A DNA stretch of 64,000 bases from an uncultured Prochlorococcus sp. (GCA_902596585.1 CACJUL010000005.1:1-64000), one strand, 5' to 3'; numbered from the stretch's first letter, positions 21,187-32,295 are shown. Numbers and translations: made by a program. The notes: generated from the sequence alone by a model not told the origin.

Positions 21187-22246
21187 AAAGTTTAACTATA
21201 AATCATTATTCATATTAAATACTTTTGCTTTAATAGTTACCTCCTATTTTTTTAATAATTTTATTTTTATAGGAGTTTATACGTTATTTTTTTTTATTTC
21301 TTTATACATAACAAAGAATGGCTTAAAAATAATCAAAAAACTAAATTTACTTCAAAATATTAGGGCTGAAGGTCCAACTAATCACTTTAAAAAAAGTAAT
21401 ACGCCAACAATGGGGGGGATTTTTATAATAATCCCTTTTTTAATTTTTCTTTTAATATTAACTATAAATTTAGGTTCCCTTAATTTAATTCTTTTATTTC
21501 TTACTATTCTAGGCTACTTTTTCATTGGATTTTTAGATGATTTTTTAAGCATTCAAAACAAGGAGAACACGGGTTTAAAAACAAAGGAAAAATTTACTCT
21601 ACAAAGCATCATTTCAATAATTTTTATAATTTTAGCTTATGAAAAAAATTTAATAAGTCCATTAATTCAAGTATCTAACTCATGGGGAATAAATATGCAT
21701 ATTTTCATATTGCCCATTTCTTTTTTAGTGCTTGTTGGAATAAGTAATTCAGTAAATTTGACTGATGGATTAGATGGTTTAGCAGCTGGATGCAGTGGTA
21801 TTATCTTTTTTGGATTAGGGACAGAAATATTATTGAAAGAGCAGCAGGAACTTATTGTTTTTAGTATTTTATGTTATTCAATGTCTGGCATATGCTTAGG
21901 ATTTCTCAAATATAATAGTTACCCTGCAAAAATATTTATGGGTGACACAGGATCATTAAGTATTGGGGCAATTATGGGTTCTATAGCGTTATTAACTAAT
22001 AGCATTTTTACTTTATCTATTTTCTCAGGAATCTTCATTATTGAATCTTTATCAGTAATGATTCAAGTGGGATTTTTTAAAATTACAAAAAAATTATTTC
22101 ACAAAGGTAAACGTATATTTTTAATGGCGCCGATACATCACCATTTTGAACTTAAGGGAATAAAAGAACAAAAAATAGTTGAAAATTTTTGGAAAATCAA
22201 CATTTTACTCGTAATTTTAGGTATAGTTTTAAAAATCAATCTTTAA
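21170..22246 (+). CDS. mraY: Phospho-N-acetylmuramoyl-pentapeptide transferase
   Basis: RAEGPTNHFKKSNTPTMGGIF, GFLDDFLSI, NLTDGLDGLAAG, KIFMGDTGSLSIGA, PIHHHFELKG. Confidence 0.96.
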   Translation: MIGKIKKFNYKSLFILNTFALIVTSYFFNNFIFIGVYTLFFFISLYITKNGLKIIKKLNLLQNIRAEGPTNHFKKSNTPTMGGIFIIIPFLIFLLILTINLGSLNLILLFLTILGYFFIGFLDDFLSIQNKENTGLKTKEKFTLQSIISIIFIILAYEKNLISPLIQVSNSWGINMHIFILPISFLVLVGISNSVNLTDGLDGLAAGCSGIIFFGLGTEILLKEQQELIVFSILCYSMSGICLGFLKYNSYPAKIFMGDTGSLSIGAIMGSIALLTNSIFTLSIFSGIFIIESLSVMIQVGFFKITKKLFHKGKRIFLMAPIHHHFELKGIKEQKIVENFWKINILLVILGIVLKINL

Positions 22247-22256
22247 AAAATTTGTT

Positions 22257-22502
22257 ATGAGTTTTTTTACATGGAAAGATAATGGATTAACAAGTGACTG
22301 CTCAAGCCTTGATGCAATGGCATCAAGATTTGAAGAAACTGCTAACTTGATGAAAAAACTATCTAAAAAAGGCTTTCAACTAAAGAAAAGAGATAACAAT
22401 CAACTAATTCTGCACCCAGACCCTAAAGTATTTGATCAATGGGGTTTTATAAGTGAAGAAGTTCCTTTTAAACAACTATGTTTAATATCAGAAGAAGAAT
22501 AA
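22257..22502 (+). CDS. Small conserved hypothetical protein
   Basis: 81 aa ORF, ATG close after mraY, C-terminal 67 nt antisense to the sucrose-phosphate-synthase-like gene. Confidence 0.6.
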   Translation: MSFFTWKDNGLTSDCSSLDAMASRFEETANLMKKLSKKGFQLKKRDNNQLILHPDPKVFDQWGFISEEVPFKQLCLISEEE

Positions 22503-23845
22503 CTATTTGAACTTGAAAACTTTTCTGTGAGAATTGATAAATAATTCCTTACGTGAGTGTTCCAACTAAAGTGTCTATTAACACCTTCAATTCCATTTCT
22601 ACTCCATAATTTCCACTGATCATTATTTGAAATTCCTTGTTCAAGAATAATTTTCAACTTGTTAATATCTGTAACGTCCACTAAAAGTCCATTTTCACAT
22701 TTTGAGCGAATTTCTTTTGGTCCTCCATCATTTGTTGATATTATTGGCAATCCACATGAAGAAGCTTCAAGAAGAGTTAAACCAAAAGGCTCTGTCAAAG
22801 CTGGATTTACAAATACACCTCCTCTACTAGCAGCCCACCTATATATAGAAGGAATCTGAATTGGAAGATGTTTTTTTGGATAAGCTACCTTTCCATACAA
22901 ATTATATTTATCAATCATTTCAAAAATATTATGAAATACATCTTTTTGTTGAACGTCAAGTTTTGAAGTATTATCTCGACAACCCAAAATCAAAACTAAA
23001 TTAGTTTTTCGTTTTAATTTTTCAGATTTTCCGTATGCCTCGATTAAAGAAGGAATATTTTTTCTTCGTACGGCTCTAGAGATAGTCAATAATGGAGGTT
23101 TTGTTGAGTCCATTAGGAAAGGTTTCATCATATTGTCTATTTCAGCTGTCTCTGTTGTTGAGTGAATATGATGAAACTTGTTATGGTCAACTCCAGGAGG
23201 AATGACTTTCGCTTTATGAGGTGAAAAAGAAGAATATTGGGAATATTGATAAACCGACTCTTGTTTTGTGCTTGTTACAACAATATCTGCGGACTTTAAC
23301 ACCTTTTCTTCTGCCTCAATTCTTTTACTTATGGAATAAAGTTTCTCAATTTGATTAGTGTTTAAGCCAGTATCAAGCAATTTTCTCTTTTTTTCTCTTC
23401 CTAAAGAATGCCCAGTAAAAATAAGTGGAACATTTAAAGATTTACTCAGTTTAACTCCAACATATCCAGCATCTGCATAATGCGCATGAATGAAATTAGG
23501 CTTTTCATTTTTTTTATAGTAAGAGATAAGGGTTTCAGTTAAAAAATCTAAATAAGGCCAAAGTAATTCTTTTCTTAAATATTTATTAGGTCCAAATTTA
23601 AATCTTAGAATTCTAACTCCAGGATCTACAAACTCATATTCTTGTGAATATTCATCGTCCACTTTAGGATCGTTGATTAAACGAGTGACTAAATCTACTT
23701 GATCAACATCTGAAGTATTAGCCAAACTTTTAACTAATTCTAAAACATATTGTGTTTGCCCTCCTGTATCTGAATCTTTACCTAATTCAAGGTTTTTAGA
23801 ACGTATTAAACCATGTAAATGTAAGTGCAAAAATTTAAACCTCAT
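22436..23845 (-). CDS. Sucrose-phosphate synthase-like glycosyltransferase (GT domain only)
   Basis: LHLHGLIRSKNLELGKDSDTGGQTQYVLEL, HAHYADAGYVGVKLSK, FTGHSLGREKKRKLL, GVFVNPALTEPFGLTLLEASSCGLPIISTNDGGPKEI; ends about 60 aa after the GT4 E-x7-E-like region with no HAD domain. Confidence 0.85.
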   Translation of the reverse strand: MRFKFLHLHLHGLIRSKNLELGKDSDTGGQTQYVLELVKSLANTSDVDQVDLVTRLINDPKVDDEYSQEYEFVDPGVRILRFKFGPNKYLRKELLWPYLDFLTETLISYYKKNEKPNFIHAHYADAGYVGVKLSKSLNVPLIFTGHSLGREKKRKLLDTGLNTNQIEKLYSISKRIEAEEKVLKSADIVVTSTKQESVYQYSQYSSFSPHKAKVIPPGVDHNKFHHIHSTTETAEIDNMMKPFLMDSTKPPLLTISRAVRRKNIPSLIEAYGKSEKLKRKTNLVLILGCRDNTSKLDVQQKDVFHNIFEMIDKYNLYGKVAYPKKHLPIQIPSIYRWAASRGGVFVNPALTEPFGLTLLEASSCGLPIISTNDGGPKEIRSKCENGLLVDVTDINKLKIILEQGISNNDQWKLWSRNGIEGVNRHFSWNTHVRNYLSILTEKFSSSNSYSSSDIKHSCLKGTSSLIKPH

Positions 23846-24045
23846 TCAGCAAATCCTCAGATCAACGCCTTTAATACAAATAAGCTGAATTTCCTAAGGA
23901 AATATTAAGAAAGCATTATGATTTTAAATTTCCTTAATCCAAAAAATTTTAAAAAAGCAATTATAGACTAATATTAGACCCCTTTGAAGAAGGCTTTCAT
24001 TTTTCTCAAAAAATAAAAAATACAAAGAAATACAACAAAAAAATT

Positions 24046-26949
24046 TTATTTGAGAACTTTTTTAAGGTATTTAGCTGTATGGCTTGTGGGATGTTGAGCT
24101 ACATCTTCAGGAATACCTTCTACAATAATCTCGCCACCTTTATCTCCTCCATCAGGCCCTAAGTCAATAATCCAATCAGAACATCTAATTACATCTAGGT
24201 TATGTTCGATAACAATTACGGAATTACCTTTATCTACTAAACGTTGTATCACATCCATTAATTTGTGAACGTCATAAAAACTTAGACCTGTGGTTGGCTC
24301 ATCAATTAGATATAGGGTTTTTCCAGTAGCCCTCTTAGATAATTCTGTAGCTAACTTAACTCTTTGAGCCTCTCCACCAGATAATGTAGGAGCAGGTTGA
24401 CCTAACTTGACATATCCTAGACCGACATCTACCAATGTAGATAATCTATCAGCAGCTGCAGGTATGGCAGAAAAAGTTTCTGCCGCTTGTTCAACAGTCA
24501 TCTCTAAAACGTCAGATATATTAAAACCTTTGTATTTAACTTGAAGAGTTTCTCTATTAAAGCGAGCTCCTTTGCACACTTCGCATTGAACATAAACATC
24601 AGGTAAAAAATTCATTTCGATAACATTAACTCCCTGGCCTTTACATGCTTCACATCTTCCGCCTTTCACATTAAAACTAAACTGACCAGCCTGATAACCT
24701 CTTGCTTTAGCTTCGACTGTGGCAGTGAATATCTGCCTTATTGGATCAAAAGCACCTGTATAGGTAGCAGGATTTGATCTTGGTGTTCTTCCTATTGGAG
24801 ATTGATCAATAACAATAACTTTATCAATGGCCTTGATACCTTTTAATTCTTCTACCCCTTGTGGAAAAGGAACTTTTAAGCCTAAAGAATGACACAATGC
24901 AGGGTGAAGCAATTCATTTACCAAGGTACTTTTGCCGCTACCACTAACACCAGTTACAGAAACTAATCTTCCTAAAGGAAACTCTACAGATATATCCTTT
25001 AAATTATTTTTTGAACAATTATTTAAAATTAAACTTTTTTTTACAGAAGATCTTCTTTCTTTTGGAGTAGGAATCGACTTCCTGCCACTGAGATAAGCCC
25101 CAGTTAAGGACCTCTCTGCTTTCAAGACATCTTGATATGACCCTTTAGCAATAATTTCTCCTCCATATACACCTGCGCCCGGTCCAATATCTACTAGGTA
25201 ATCTGCAGATTTCATAGTATCTTCGTCATGTTCAACAACAACTAGAGTATTTCCCAAGTCTCTTAAGCTTTTTAATGTTTCTAATAATCTGTCATTGTCT
25301 CTCTGATGTAAGCCAATACTTGGTTCATCTAATACATATAGAACACCAGTAAGACCTGCACCTATTTGCGTAGCTAATCTAATACGCTGAGCCTCTCCAC
25401 CAGATAAAGTCATGGCTGGTCTATCTAAAGTTAGATAATCTAAACCAACATTAATTAAAAACTTCAAACGTAAACGAATCTCTTTTAAAACTAATTCACC
25501 TATCTGCTTTTGTTTTTCTGATAAAGATATATTTTCCTTCTTAGTTTTGCTCATACCCATAATGCGCTCTACTTGAGTTAAGGTTTCAGAAACGCTTATG
25601 GAAGTTAAATCAGTTATATTATATGGCCCAATTTTAACGGCAAGAGCCTCAGGTCTTAATCTTTTTCCATTACATGTCTTACAAGGAACTAACTCTAAAT
25701 ACTTTTCTAATTTTTGCCTAACAGATTCTCCATTTGCTTCATTCAATTGTCTTTCTAATATTGGCAAAATTCCCTCAAAAGGTCTTTCAAAACCACTAGA
25801 AGTTTTAAAACGGCTATCAGCTTGAATTAATATTGGTTTATCTGAACCCAAAAGTAAAACTTTTTTTTGCAAATCAGTTAAATCTTTCCAGGGAGTTTTT
25901 AATTCAAAACCATAAGCTTGCCCTACTGAATACAGTAAAGAAAAATAATAAGTATTATCTTTTTCGCTCCAAGGGGCGATAGCAGCATAAACAGGTAATG
26001 TTTTATCTGGTATAACTCTATCGGCAGTAAATTTTTTTAAAAAGCCAATCCCATGACAATCTGGACATGCACCATATGGGCTATTAAAAGAAAATAATCT
26101 TGGAGAAAGTTCCTCCACAATAGAACCATGTACAGGACAAGCATAATTTTCTGAATATAGTTTTTCTCTCTCTAAGGTAGAGGGTAAGTTTTCTCCTTTT
26201 TTTGGAACAACTTCTACTATTGCTAAGCCATCGCCTCTTTTGAGACAAGTTTGTAAAGAATCATTCAACCTTTCTTGTATTCCATCTCTTGCAATTAATC
26301 GATCAACAACAACCTCAATATTATGAATTTGATTTTTGTCTAATTCAATACTATCAGCAAGTTCTCTGACTTCCCCATTAATTCTTACTCTTGCGAAACC
26401 CTCAGCAGCTAATCCACTGATTAATTTTACATGAGTTCCTTTTTTACCCCTTACGACAGGAGCCAACAATTGATATCTTGTACCCTCTGGTAATAGAAGA
26501 ATTTGATCAACCATTTCATCAATTGTTTGAGGTGCTATTGGAATACCACAGTGATGACAATGCGGCTCACCAGCTCGACCAAACAATAATCTTAAATAAT
26601 CTTGTATCTCTGTTACAGTCCCAACTGTTGATCGAGGATTATGACTTGTTGATTTTTGATCTATTGAAATAGCAGGCGATAAACCCTCAATGTTGTCAAC
26701 ATCTGGCTTATCTACTTGGCCCAAAAATTGCCTTGCGTATGCTGAAAGACTTTCAACATATCTTCTTTGACCTTCAGCAAAAATCGTATCGAACGCTAAA
26801 GAGCTCTTGCCGCTTCCACTAACGCCTGTAAAAACTATAAATTTATTTCTAGGCAAAGAAAGATCAATATTTTTTAAATTATGCTGACGAGCTCCTCTGA
26901 TATTAATTGCATTATCTCCCTCAAAACCATTATCAATTTTATTAACCAT
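24046..26949 (-). CDS. uvrA: Excinuclease ABC subunit A
   Basis: 967 aa; FTGVSGSGKSSLAFDTIFAEGQRRYVESLSAYARQFL, two LSGGEAQRI/VKLA signatures, CEACKGQG zinc finger. Confidence 0.98.
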   Translation of the reverse strand: MVNKIDNGFEGDNAINIRGARQHNLKNIDLSLPRNKFIVFTGVSGSGKSSLAFDTIFAEGQRRYVESLSAYARQFLGQVDKPDVDNIEGLSPAISIDQKSTSHNPRSTVGTVTEIQDYLRLLFGRAGEPHCHHCGIPIAPQTIDEMVDQILLLPEGTRYQLLAPVVRGKKGTHVKLISGLAAEGFARVRINGEVRELADSIELDKNQIHNIEVVVDRLIARDGIQERLNDSLQTCLKRGDGLAIVEVVPKKGENLPSTLEREKLYSENYACPVHGSIVEELSPRLFSFNSPYGACPDCHGIGFLKKFTADRVIPDKTLPVYAAIAPWSEKDNTYYFSLLYSVGQAYGFELKTPWKDLTDLQKKVLLLGSDKPILIQADSRFKTSSGFERPFEGILPILERQLNEANGESVRQKLEKYLELVPCKTCNGKRLRPEALAVKIGPYNITDLTSISVSETLTQVERIMGMSKTKKENISLSEKQKQIGELVLKEIRLRLKFLINVGLDYLTLDRPAMTLSGGEAQRIRLATQIGAGLTGVLYVLDEPSIGLHQRDNDRLLETLKSLRDLGNTLVVVEHDEDTMKSADYLVDIGPGAGVYGGEIIAKGSYQDVLKAERSLTGAYLSGRKSIPTPKERRSSVKKSLILNNCSKNNLKDISVEFPLGRLVSVTGVSGSGKSTLVNELLHPALCHSLGLKVPFPQGVEELKGIKAIDKVIVIDQSPIGRTPRSNPATYTGAFDPIRQIFTATVEAKARGYQAGQFSFNVKGGRCEACKGQGVNVIEMNFLPDVYVQCEVCKGARFNRETLQVKYKGFNISDVLEMTVEQAAETFSAIPAAADRLSTLVDVGLGYVKLGQPAPTLSGGEAQRVKLATELSKRATGKTLYLIDEPTTGLSFYDVHKLMDVIQRLVDKGNSVIVIEHNLDVIRCSDWIIDLGPDGGDKGGEIIVEGIPEDVAQHPTSHTAKYLKKVLK

Positions 26950-27003
26950 GCTTAAATCTAATTATTAATTTAAAAAAGTTATTATAGTGGAATTTTTTTT
27001 ATT

Positions 27004-28683
27004 TTATGCAGCTTCCCTTTCAAGAAGTCTAGAAGCGTAATCATTTGCTTCGCCAAAACCACCGCCAATAAGTTCTATTAACTCTTGCTTTCTTTGTTTT
27101 TTTGAATTTAATTTTGATATTGAAGTAAAGGTTATTCCCTCGATTACATTTTTTTGCACTTTAAAATGCGCAGATCCTCCAGCAGCAAGGAAAGGTTGAT
27201 GTGTAATACATAAAACCTGTTGATCTTTTGCTATTTCCTTTATAAGCTCTACTAAAGAAAACAGAGATTTACCACTCAAACCATTATCAATTTCATCTAA
27301 AAAGAAAGTGTTTGGTTTTTTAGAAATACTAGATTTAATTGCTAATAAAAATCTCGACATTTCTCCACCAGAAATAACATTTGATAAAGGCGCAAGATTC
27401 TGATCAGGATTGGCAGAAAATAAGAAACTTATATTATCAATACCATAACAAGAAGGACTACATTCAGAAAATTGAATAGAAAAATTTGCATTCTCTAATC
27501 CTAAATTTCGTAAAATTGACATTACCGAATTTTGGAGCTGCTTAGCAATTATTTTTCTTTCAGAAGACTGAATAGCGAAGAAAGACTCTAAATTACCTTG
27601 TAACTTTCTTATTTTATTTTCAATCTTCAGAATCTCACTGTCATAATCATTTTTTTGGAGAAATGTCCTTAATTGATCTCGCTTTTCAATTAATTGAGGT
27701 AGATCTAAAGAAAAAGTTCTTTCAAGATTTTTTAAAAAAAATAATCTTTTTTGTATTTCTGGAAGATTAGATTCTTGATTTTCTACATTTTGAAAATAAG
27801 AGTTTAAATCAAAAATTAAGTTTTCAACATCAGCCTGAATACTTAACAAATTCTCTCTAAAAGCTTGAATCTTTAAATCAAAATCTGCAATTTTATTTAG
27901 ACTTTTAATCGATTGATTTATCAAAAAGGCTATTGATGGTTGATCATGACTGAAATTATTTAAGTTATCTAAAGAAGATTGAATTGAATTATTTATTTCG
28001 AGGTTATTGACGAGTTTATTTTGTATTGACTCCAATTCCAAGATTTCATTTTTAGAGTTTAAATTAGCTTGCTCTAAAATTTTCAACATTTCTGCAATTG
28101 CTAAATTATTTTCTTCTTGTTTCCTAGATGCTTCTTTTGTTTCATTTAATAATCCTTTTAATTTTTCACATTCGGCCCATTTATTTATGATATTTGAATT
28201 AGTATCTCTCAATTCTTGCGAACATAAATCATCAATAATTAACCTTCTTTTATCTTGAGAATTGAAAATAAAAGTATCCGATTGCCCAGCAAAATCTATC
28301 AACAAACTACCCAATTCTTCTACAGATTGTTTATCAATTGATAAATTATTAAGGGTATATTTGGATAAGATTTTATTATTTTTTTTATAAGATTTCCTTT
28401 TAATCTTTAATTCCGAGAAAACACCCTCAAAACCATTACTAATTAACCATGAATTAATTTGCAAAGAAGAAGAAAATATTGCCTCAACAAAACAATAATC
28501 TTTTCCTGGACGTATTAAATGTTTAAGAGGTATATTAGTTCCACCAAACAAAACGTTTAATGAATCTAAGATTAGTGATTTACCCGAACCTGAATCACCA
28601 GTGATGATATTCAAACCTTTTTCGAAATTAATTTCTATAATTTCAATTAAGGCAATATTCTTTATTTTTAATTGTATTAACAT
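27004..28683 (-). CDS. recN: DNA repair protein RecN
   Basis: LKIKNIALIEIIEINFEKGLNIITGDSGSGKSLILDSLNVLFGG, VISGGEMSRFLLAIK, FLDEIDNGLSGKSLFSL. Confidence 0.93.
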   Translation of the reverse strand: MLIQLKIKNIALIEIIEINFEKGLNIITGDSGSGKSLILDSLNVLFGGTNIPLKHLIRPGKDYCFVEAIFSSSLQINSWLISNGFEGVFSELKIKRKSYKKNNKILSKYTLNNLSIDKQSVEELGSLLIDFAGQSDTFIFNSQDKRRLIIDDLCSQELRDTNSNIINKWAECEKLKGLLNETKEASRKQEENNLAIAEMLKILEQANLNSKNEILELESIQNKLVNNLEINNSIQSSLDNLNNFSHDQPSIAFLINQSIKSLNKIADFDLKIQAFRENLLSIQADVENLIFDLNSYFQNVENQESNLPEIQKRLFFLKNLERTFSLDLPQLIEKRDQLRTFLQKNDYDSEILKIENKIRKLQGNLESFFAIQSSERKIIAKQLQNSVMSILRNLGLENANFSIQFSECSPSCYGIDNISFLFSANPDQNLAPLSNVISGGEMSRFLLAIKSSISKKPNTFFLDEIDNGLSGKSLFSLVELIKEIAKDQQVLCITHQPFLAAGGSAHFKVQKNVIEGITFTSISKLNSKKQRKQELIELIGGGFGEANDYASRLLEREAA

Positions 28684-28751
28684 GATAAATCTTCCATATA
28701 AAGAAATTAACTTCTTTTTTCAAAAAATAAAGGTTTTGAATATATAAAGTT

Positions 28752-30611
28752 ATGAATGAAGATTTTACTGATTTTATAGAAATATCTGGACTACTTGATT
28801 ATGATCCAGTAGCAATTTCTAAAATATATAAAAAAAATCCAAATAGACTTCTAAAAAGACTTTGGCAAACCCTCATACCAATTTTTGCTTATATTTTTTC
28901 TATTGGATGGGATAAATTAACAGGTAGATTAAAGAATAAAAAACAAGCAAGATATAGAGCTAAAGAATTGACAAAATTATTAGTAGAACTTGGGCCTGCA
29001 TTTGTTAAAGCAGGTCAAGCTTTATCTACAAGACCTGATATTATTCCAGGAATCCTTCTAGAGGAATTATCTGAATTACAAGATCAATTGCCAGGATTTG
29101 ATGGCGGTAAGGCTATGGAATTAATAGAAGAGGATTTAGGTTCCAAAATAAGTGAAATTTTTCTGGAAATTGATAAAGAACCAATTTCTGCTGCATCTTT
29201 AGGACAAGTACACAAAGCTAAACTTAAAAATGAAGAAGTAGTAGCAGTCAAAGTTCAAAGGCCAGGTTTAAGAGAACAAATAACGTTAGATCTTTACATT
29301 GCTAGAAATATCGCTAATTGGCTTAAAAACAATATTGGATTGATAAGAAGTGATCTCGTAGCATTGATTGATGAATTAGGAAAAAGAGTTTTTGAAGAAA
29401 TGGATTATCTAAATGAAGCTAAAAACGCTGAAAAATTTAGAGATATGCATAAACATAACAATATGATTGCTGTTCCCAAAATTTATAAAAAAACAACATC
29501 TAGAAGAGTTTTAACAATGGAATGGATTGAGGGCACAAAGTTAACCAATTTAGAAGATGTAAAAAAATTAGGAATCGACCCAGACAAGATGATTGAAATT
29601 GGAGTGCAATGCAGTTTAGAACAACTTTTAGAGCATGGTTTTTTTCACGCTGATCCACATCCTGGAAACTTATTAGCTTTAAAAGATGGCAGATTATGTT
29701 ATTTAGATTTTGGGATGATGAGTGAAGTTTCCAGGGCCTCTAGATCTGGACTAATTCAGGCAGTTGTTCATCTAGTAAATAAAAACTTCGATAAATTATC
29801 TCAAGATTTTGTTAAATTGGGATTTTTATCAGAAGAAGTTAATTTAGAGCCTATAGTTCCAGCATTTGAAAATGTCTTTATTAACGCTGTTGAACAAGGA
29901 GTTTCAAAAATGGATTTCAAAAGCGTTACAGATGATATGTCTGGAGTAATGTACAAATTCCCTTTCAGATTACCGCCTTACTATGCACTTATTATTAGAT
30001 CATTACTAACATTAGAAGGAATTGCATTGAGCGTAGATCCAAATTTTAAAATTCTTGGTGCAGCTTATCCATATTTCGCAAGAAGATTAATGGAAGACCC
30101 TGATCCACAGTTAAGAGAAAGCTTAAAAGAAATGCTTTTTGATAATAATAAAAAATTTAAGTGGGACCGTTTAGAAGATTTACTTTCTAACGCTGCAAAG
30201 CAAACAAATCTGGATTTAGAGAAACTTTTAGATGAGGTAATAAATCTTCTATTTTCTGCAAAAGGAGGATTTCTCAGAAATGAGATAATTGAAGAATTGA
30301 CAAATCAAATAGATTTACTCAGCCTAAAAATATTGAAAAATTTGAACAACTACCTACCAAACTCAATTAAATTAAATACGAGTTATGAGAGTAATAGCTT
30401 AAATGACCTCATAACTTATATTGAGCCATTAAGAAATTTTTTAGCAATTTTACAAAAAGTGCCAGGTTATTCAATAGAAATTTTCCTAAAAAGGGTTCCT
30501 AGGCTAATAAATGAACCCTATACAAAAGAAATGGGCTTAAAAATCGCAAAAAAAATAACTGAAAAAGGAATGGTTAGACTTGTAAAAATTGCTGCCGGAA
30601 CAAGTATCTAG
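28752..30611 (+). CDS. ABC1/UbiB-family atypical protein kinase
   Basis: LGPAFVKAGQALSTRPDIIP, ISAASLGQVHKAKLKNEEVVAVKVQRPGLREQI, HGFFHADPHPGNLLAL, YLDFGMMSE. Confidence 0.93.
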   Translation: MNEDFTDFIEISGLLDYDPVAISKIYKKNPNRLLKRLWQTLIPIFAYIFSIGWDKLTGRLKNKKQARYRAKELTKLLVELGPAFVKAGQALSTRPDIIPGILLEELSELQDQLPGFDGGKAMELIEEDLGSKISEIFLEIDKEPISAASLGQVHKAKLKNEEVVAVKVQRPGLREQITLDLYIARNIANWLKNNIGLIRSDLVALIDELGKRVFEEMDYLNEAKNAEKFRDMHKHNNMIAVPKIYKKTTSRRVLTMEWIEGTKLTNLEDVKKLGIDPDKMIEIGVQCSLEQLLEHGFFHADPHPGNLLALKDGRLCYLDFGMMSEVSRASRSGLIQAVVHLVNKNFDKLSQDFVKLGFLSEEVNLEPIVPAFENVFINAVEQGVSKMDFKSVTDDMSGVMYKFPFRLPPYYALIIRSLLTLEGIALSVDPNFKILGAAYPYFARRLMEDPDPQLRESLKEMLFDNNKKFKWDRLEDLLSNAAKQTNLDLEKLLDEVINLLFSAKGGFLRNEIIEELTNQIDLLSLKILKNLNNYLPNSIKLNTSYESNSLNDLITYIEPLRNFLAILQKVPGYSIEIFLKRVPRLINEPYTKEMGLKIAKKITEKGMVRLVKIAAGTSI

Positions 30612-30612
30612 G

Positions 30613-31185
30613 ATGAGGATAAATAAATTTTTAATAGTTAAAACATTATTTATTTTATTAAATTTTCAAATGTTTTTTTATGTTTCAAAGGTCAAGGCTG
30701 CTGATGAAATTAAAATCGTATACAGTATATTTTCGAGGACAATAAAAGTTAACTCATTAAAAACATTTGCTGAAAAAGGTTTTTCATCCAAAAATTTAAG
30801 AAAGATTTTAAGAACAACAGGGTCTACCGATAAAGAAATTAGATTAATATTAAATAAAGAATTTGAAGTTCCTATAACAATTGCAAGCAAATTAGTCTAC
30901 TCAGAGATTGGAGATGTTTTTTTAACAAGACTCTCCTCTATTATTCACCCAACCAGAGCAGATGATGAAAATACTGGTAAGTTAGCACTTAGATCCAGTG
31001 TAATTCAAGGAATTAATGCAGGAAATGGAAAAATAAATCTCATAAATTTTTTTGAAGCATATCCAACAAAAACTATTATTTTAAATGTCAACGCTTTAAG
31101 CAAAGTTCTGAATAAAGTAGAATCAATTTCAGAATTACTTAACTTTTTTACAAATTCACCTTTAGATAAAATCAAAACAAATTAA
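30613..31185 (+). CDS. Secreted stand-alone DUF1400-like protein
   Basis: N-terminal hydrophobic leader then DEIKIVYSIFSRTIKVNSLKTFAEKGFSSKNLRKIL...IHPTRADDENTGKLALRSSVIQGI...FFEAYPT resembling DUF1400; ATG 30613 follows the kinase stop TAG by one nt. Confidence 0.6.
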   Translation: MRINKFLIVKTLFILLNFQMFFYVSKVKAADEIKIVYSIFSRTIKVNSLKTFAEKGFSSKNLRKILRTTGSTDKEIRLILNKEFEVPITIASKLVYSEIGDVFLTRLSSIIHPTRADDENTGKLALRSSVIQGINAGNGKINLINFFEAYPTKTIILNVNALSKVLNKVESISELLNFFTNSPLDKIKTN

Positions 31186-31191
31186 AAAACT

Positions 31192-32295
31192 ATGGTGTTG
31201 TTTAATAAAATCAAGAATAAACTTCGTTTCAATTACAGAAAAAAAAGATGGCCAGGTTTAATAGAGGCTTATAAACAATATCTTCCAGTTACAAATGATA
31301 CTCCTATTATCTCACTAAATGAAGGAAACACACCACTAATTTTTAGTGACTCAATTAGCAAATTAATTGGAAATGGAACAAAGGTTTTTTTAAAATATGA
31401 TGGTCTGAATCCCACAGGTTCTTTTAAGGATCGTGGTATGACTATGGCTATCAGCAAGGCAAAAGAAAATGGCTGTAAAGCTGTAATTTGTGCCAGCACT
31501 GGAAACACTTCCGCTGCAGCCGCTGCCTATGCCTCCAGAGGAGGATTAAAACCATATGTTTTAATTCCAGAAGGTTTTGTTGCGCAAGGAAAACTTGCAC
31601 AGGCTTTAATGTATGGCGCTGAAATAATATCAATTAATGGAAATTTTGATAAAGCTTTAGAAATTGTAAGAGAATTATCTTCTGAACATCCCATAGAACT
31701 TGTTAATTCTGTTAATCCGTATCGCATTCAAGGACAAAAAACAGCAGCTTTTGAAATTGTTGATGACTTAGGTATTGCGCCTGATTGGCTTTGTATTCCA
31801 ATGGGAAATGCAGGAAACATAACTGCTTATTGGTTAGGATTTAAAGAATATTCAAAAATAAAAAGAAATTTAAAATTACCAGTAATGATGGGTTTTCAAT
31901 CAGAAGGGTCTGCTCCGTTAGTACAAAATATAATAGTTAAAGAGCCAGAGACAATTGCTACAGCTATAAGAATTGGAAATCCTGTAAATAGGGAAAAAGC
32001 AAAAAAAGTAAAAAAAGAAAGTAAAGGTGACTTTCAGTCAGTTACAGATGAAGAGATAGTACATGCTTACAAAATCTTGGCTAAAGAAGGAGTATTTTGT
32101 GAACCTGCAAGTGCAGCTTCTGTTGCAGGACTTATAAAAAATAAAAATAGGATTCAAAAAGATTCAACTATTGTTTGTGTTCTTACTGGAAATGGCTTAA
32201 AAGATCCTGATTGCGCTATTAAAAATAATGATGCTATTTTTAGAAAAAATATTGAGCCTTCTTTAACAAATATCACTAAAATCCTAGGATATTAA
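31192..32295 (+). CDS. thrC: Threonine synthase
   Basis: [62 protein letters not shown]. Confidence 0.95.
   Translation: MVLFNKIKNKLRFNYRKKRWPGLIEAYKQYLPVTNDTPIISLNEGNTPLIFSDSISKLIGNGTKVFLKYDGLNPTGSFKDRGMTMAISKAKENGCKAVICASTGNTSAAAAAYASRGGLKPYVLIPEGFVAQGKLAQALMYGAEIISINGNFDKALEIVRELSSEHPIELVNSVNPYRIQGQKTAAFEIVDDLGIAPDWLCIPMGNAGNITAYWLGFKEYSKIKRNLKLPVMMGFQSEGSAPLVQNIIVKEPETIATAIRIGNPVNREKAKKVKKESKGDFQSVTDEEIVHAYKILAKEGVFCEPASAASVAGLIKNKNRIQKDSTIVCVLTGNGLKDPDCAIKNNDAIFRKNIEPSLTNITKILGY

Noticed and set aside
23846-24045. Possible ncRNA or terminator in the 200-nt gap between uvrA and the SPS-like gene
   Set aside because: Only weak short stems (e.g. ATTTCC-TAA-GGAAAT, CCTT-AAGG) and no recognisable ncRNA motif; too weak to call.
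26950-28751. Possible LexA/SOS boxes upstream of uvrA and recN
   Set aside because: No convincing cyanobacterial LexA-type palindrome seen in the short AT-rich upstream segments.
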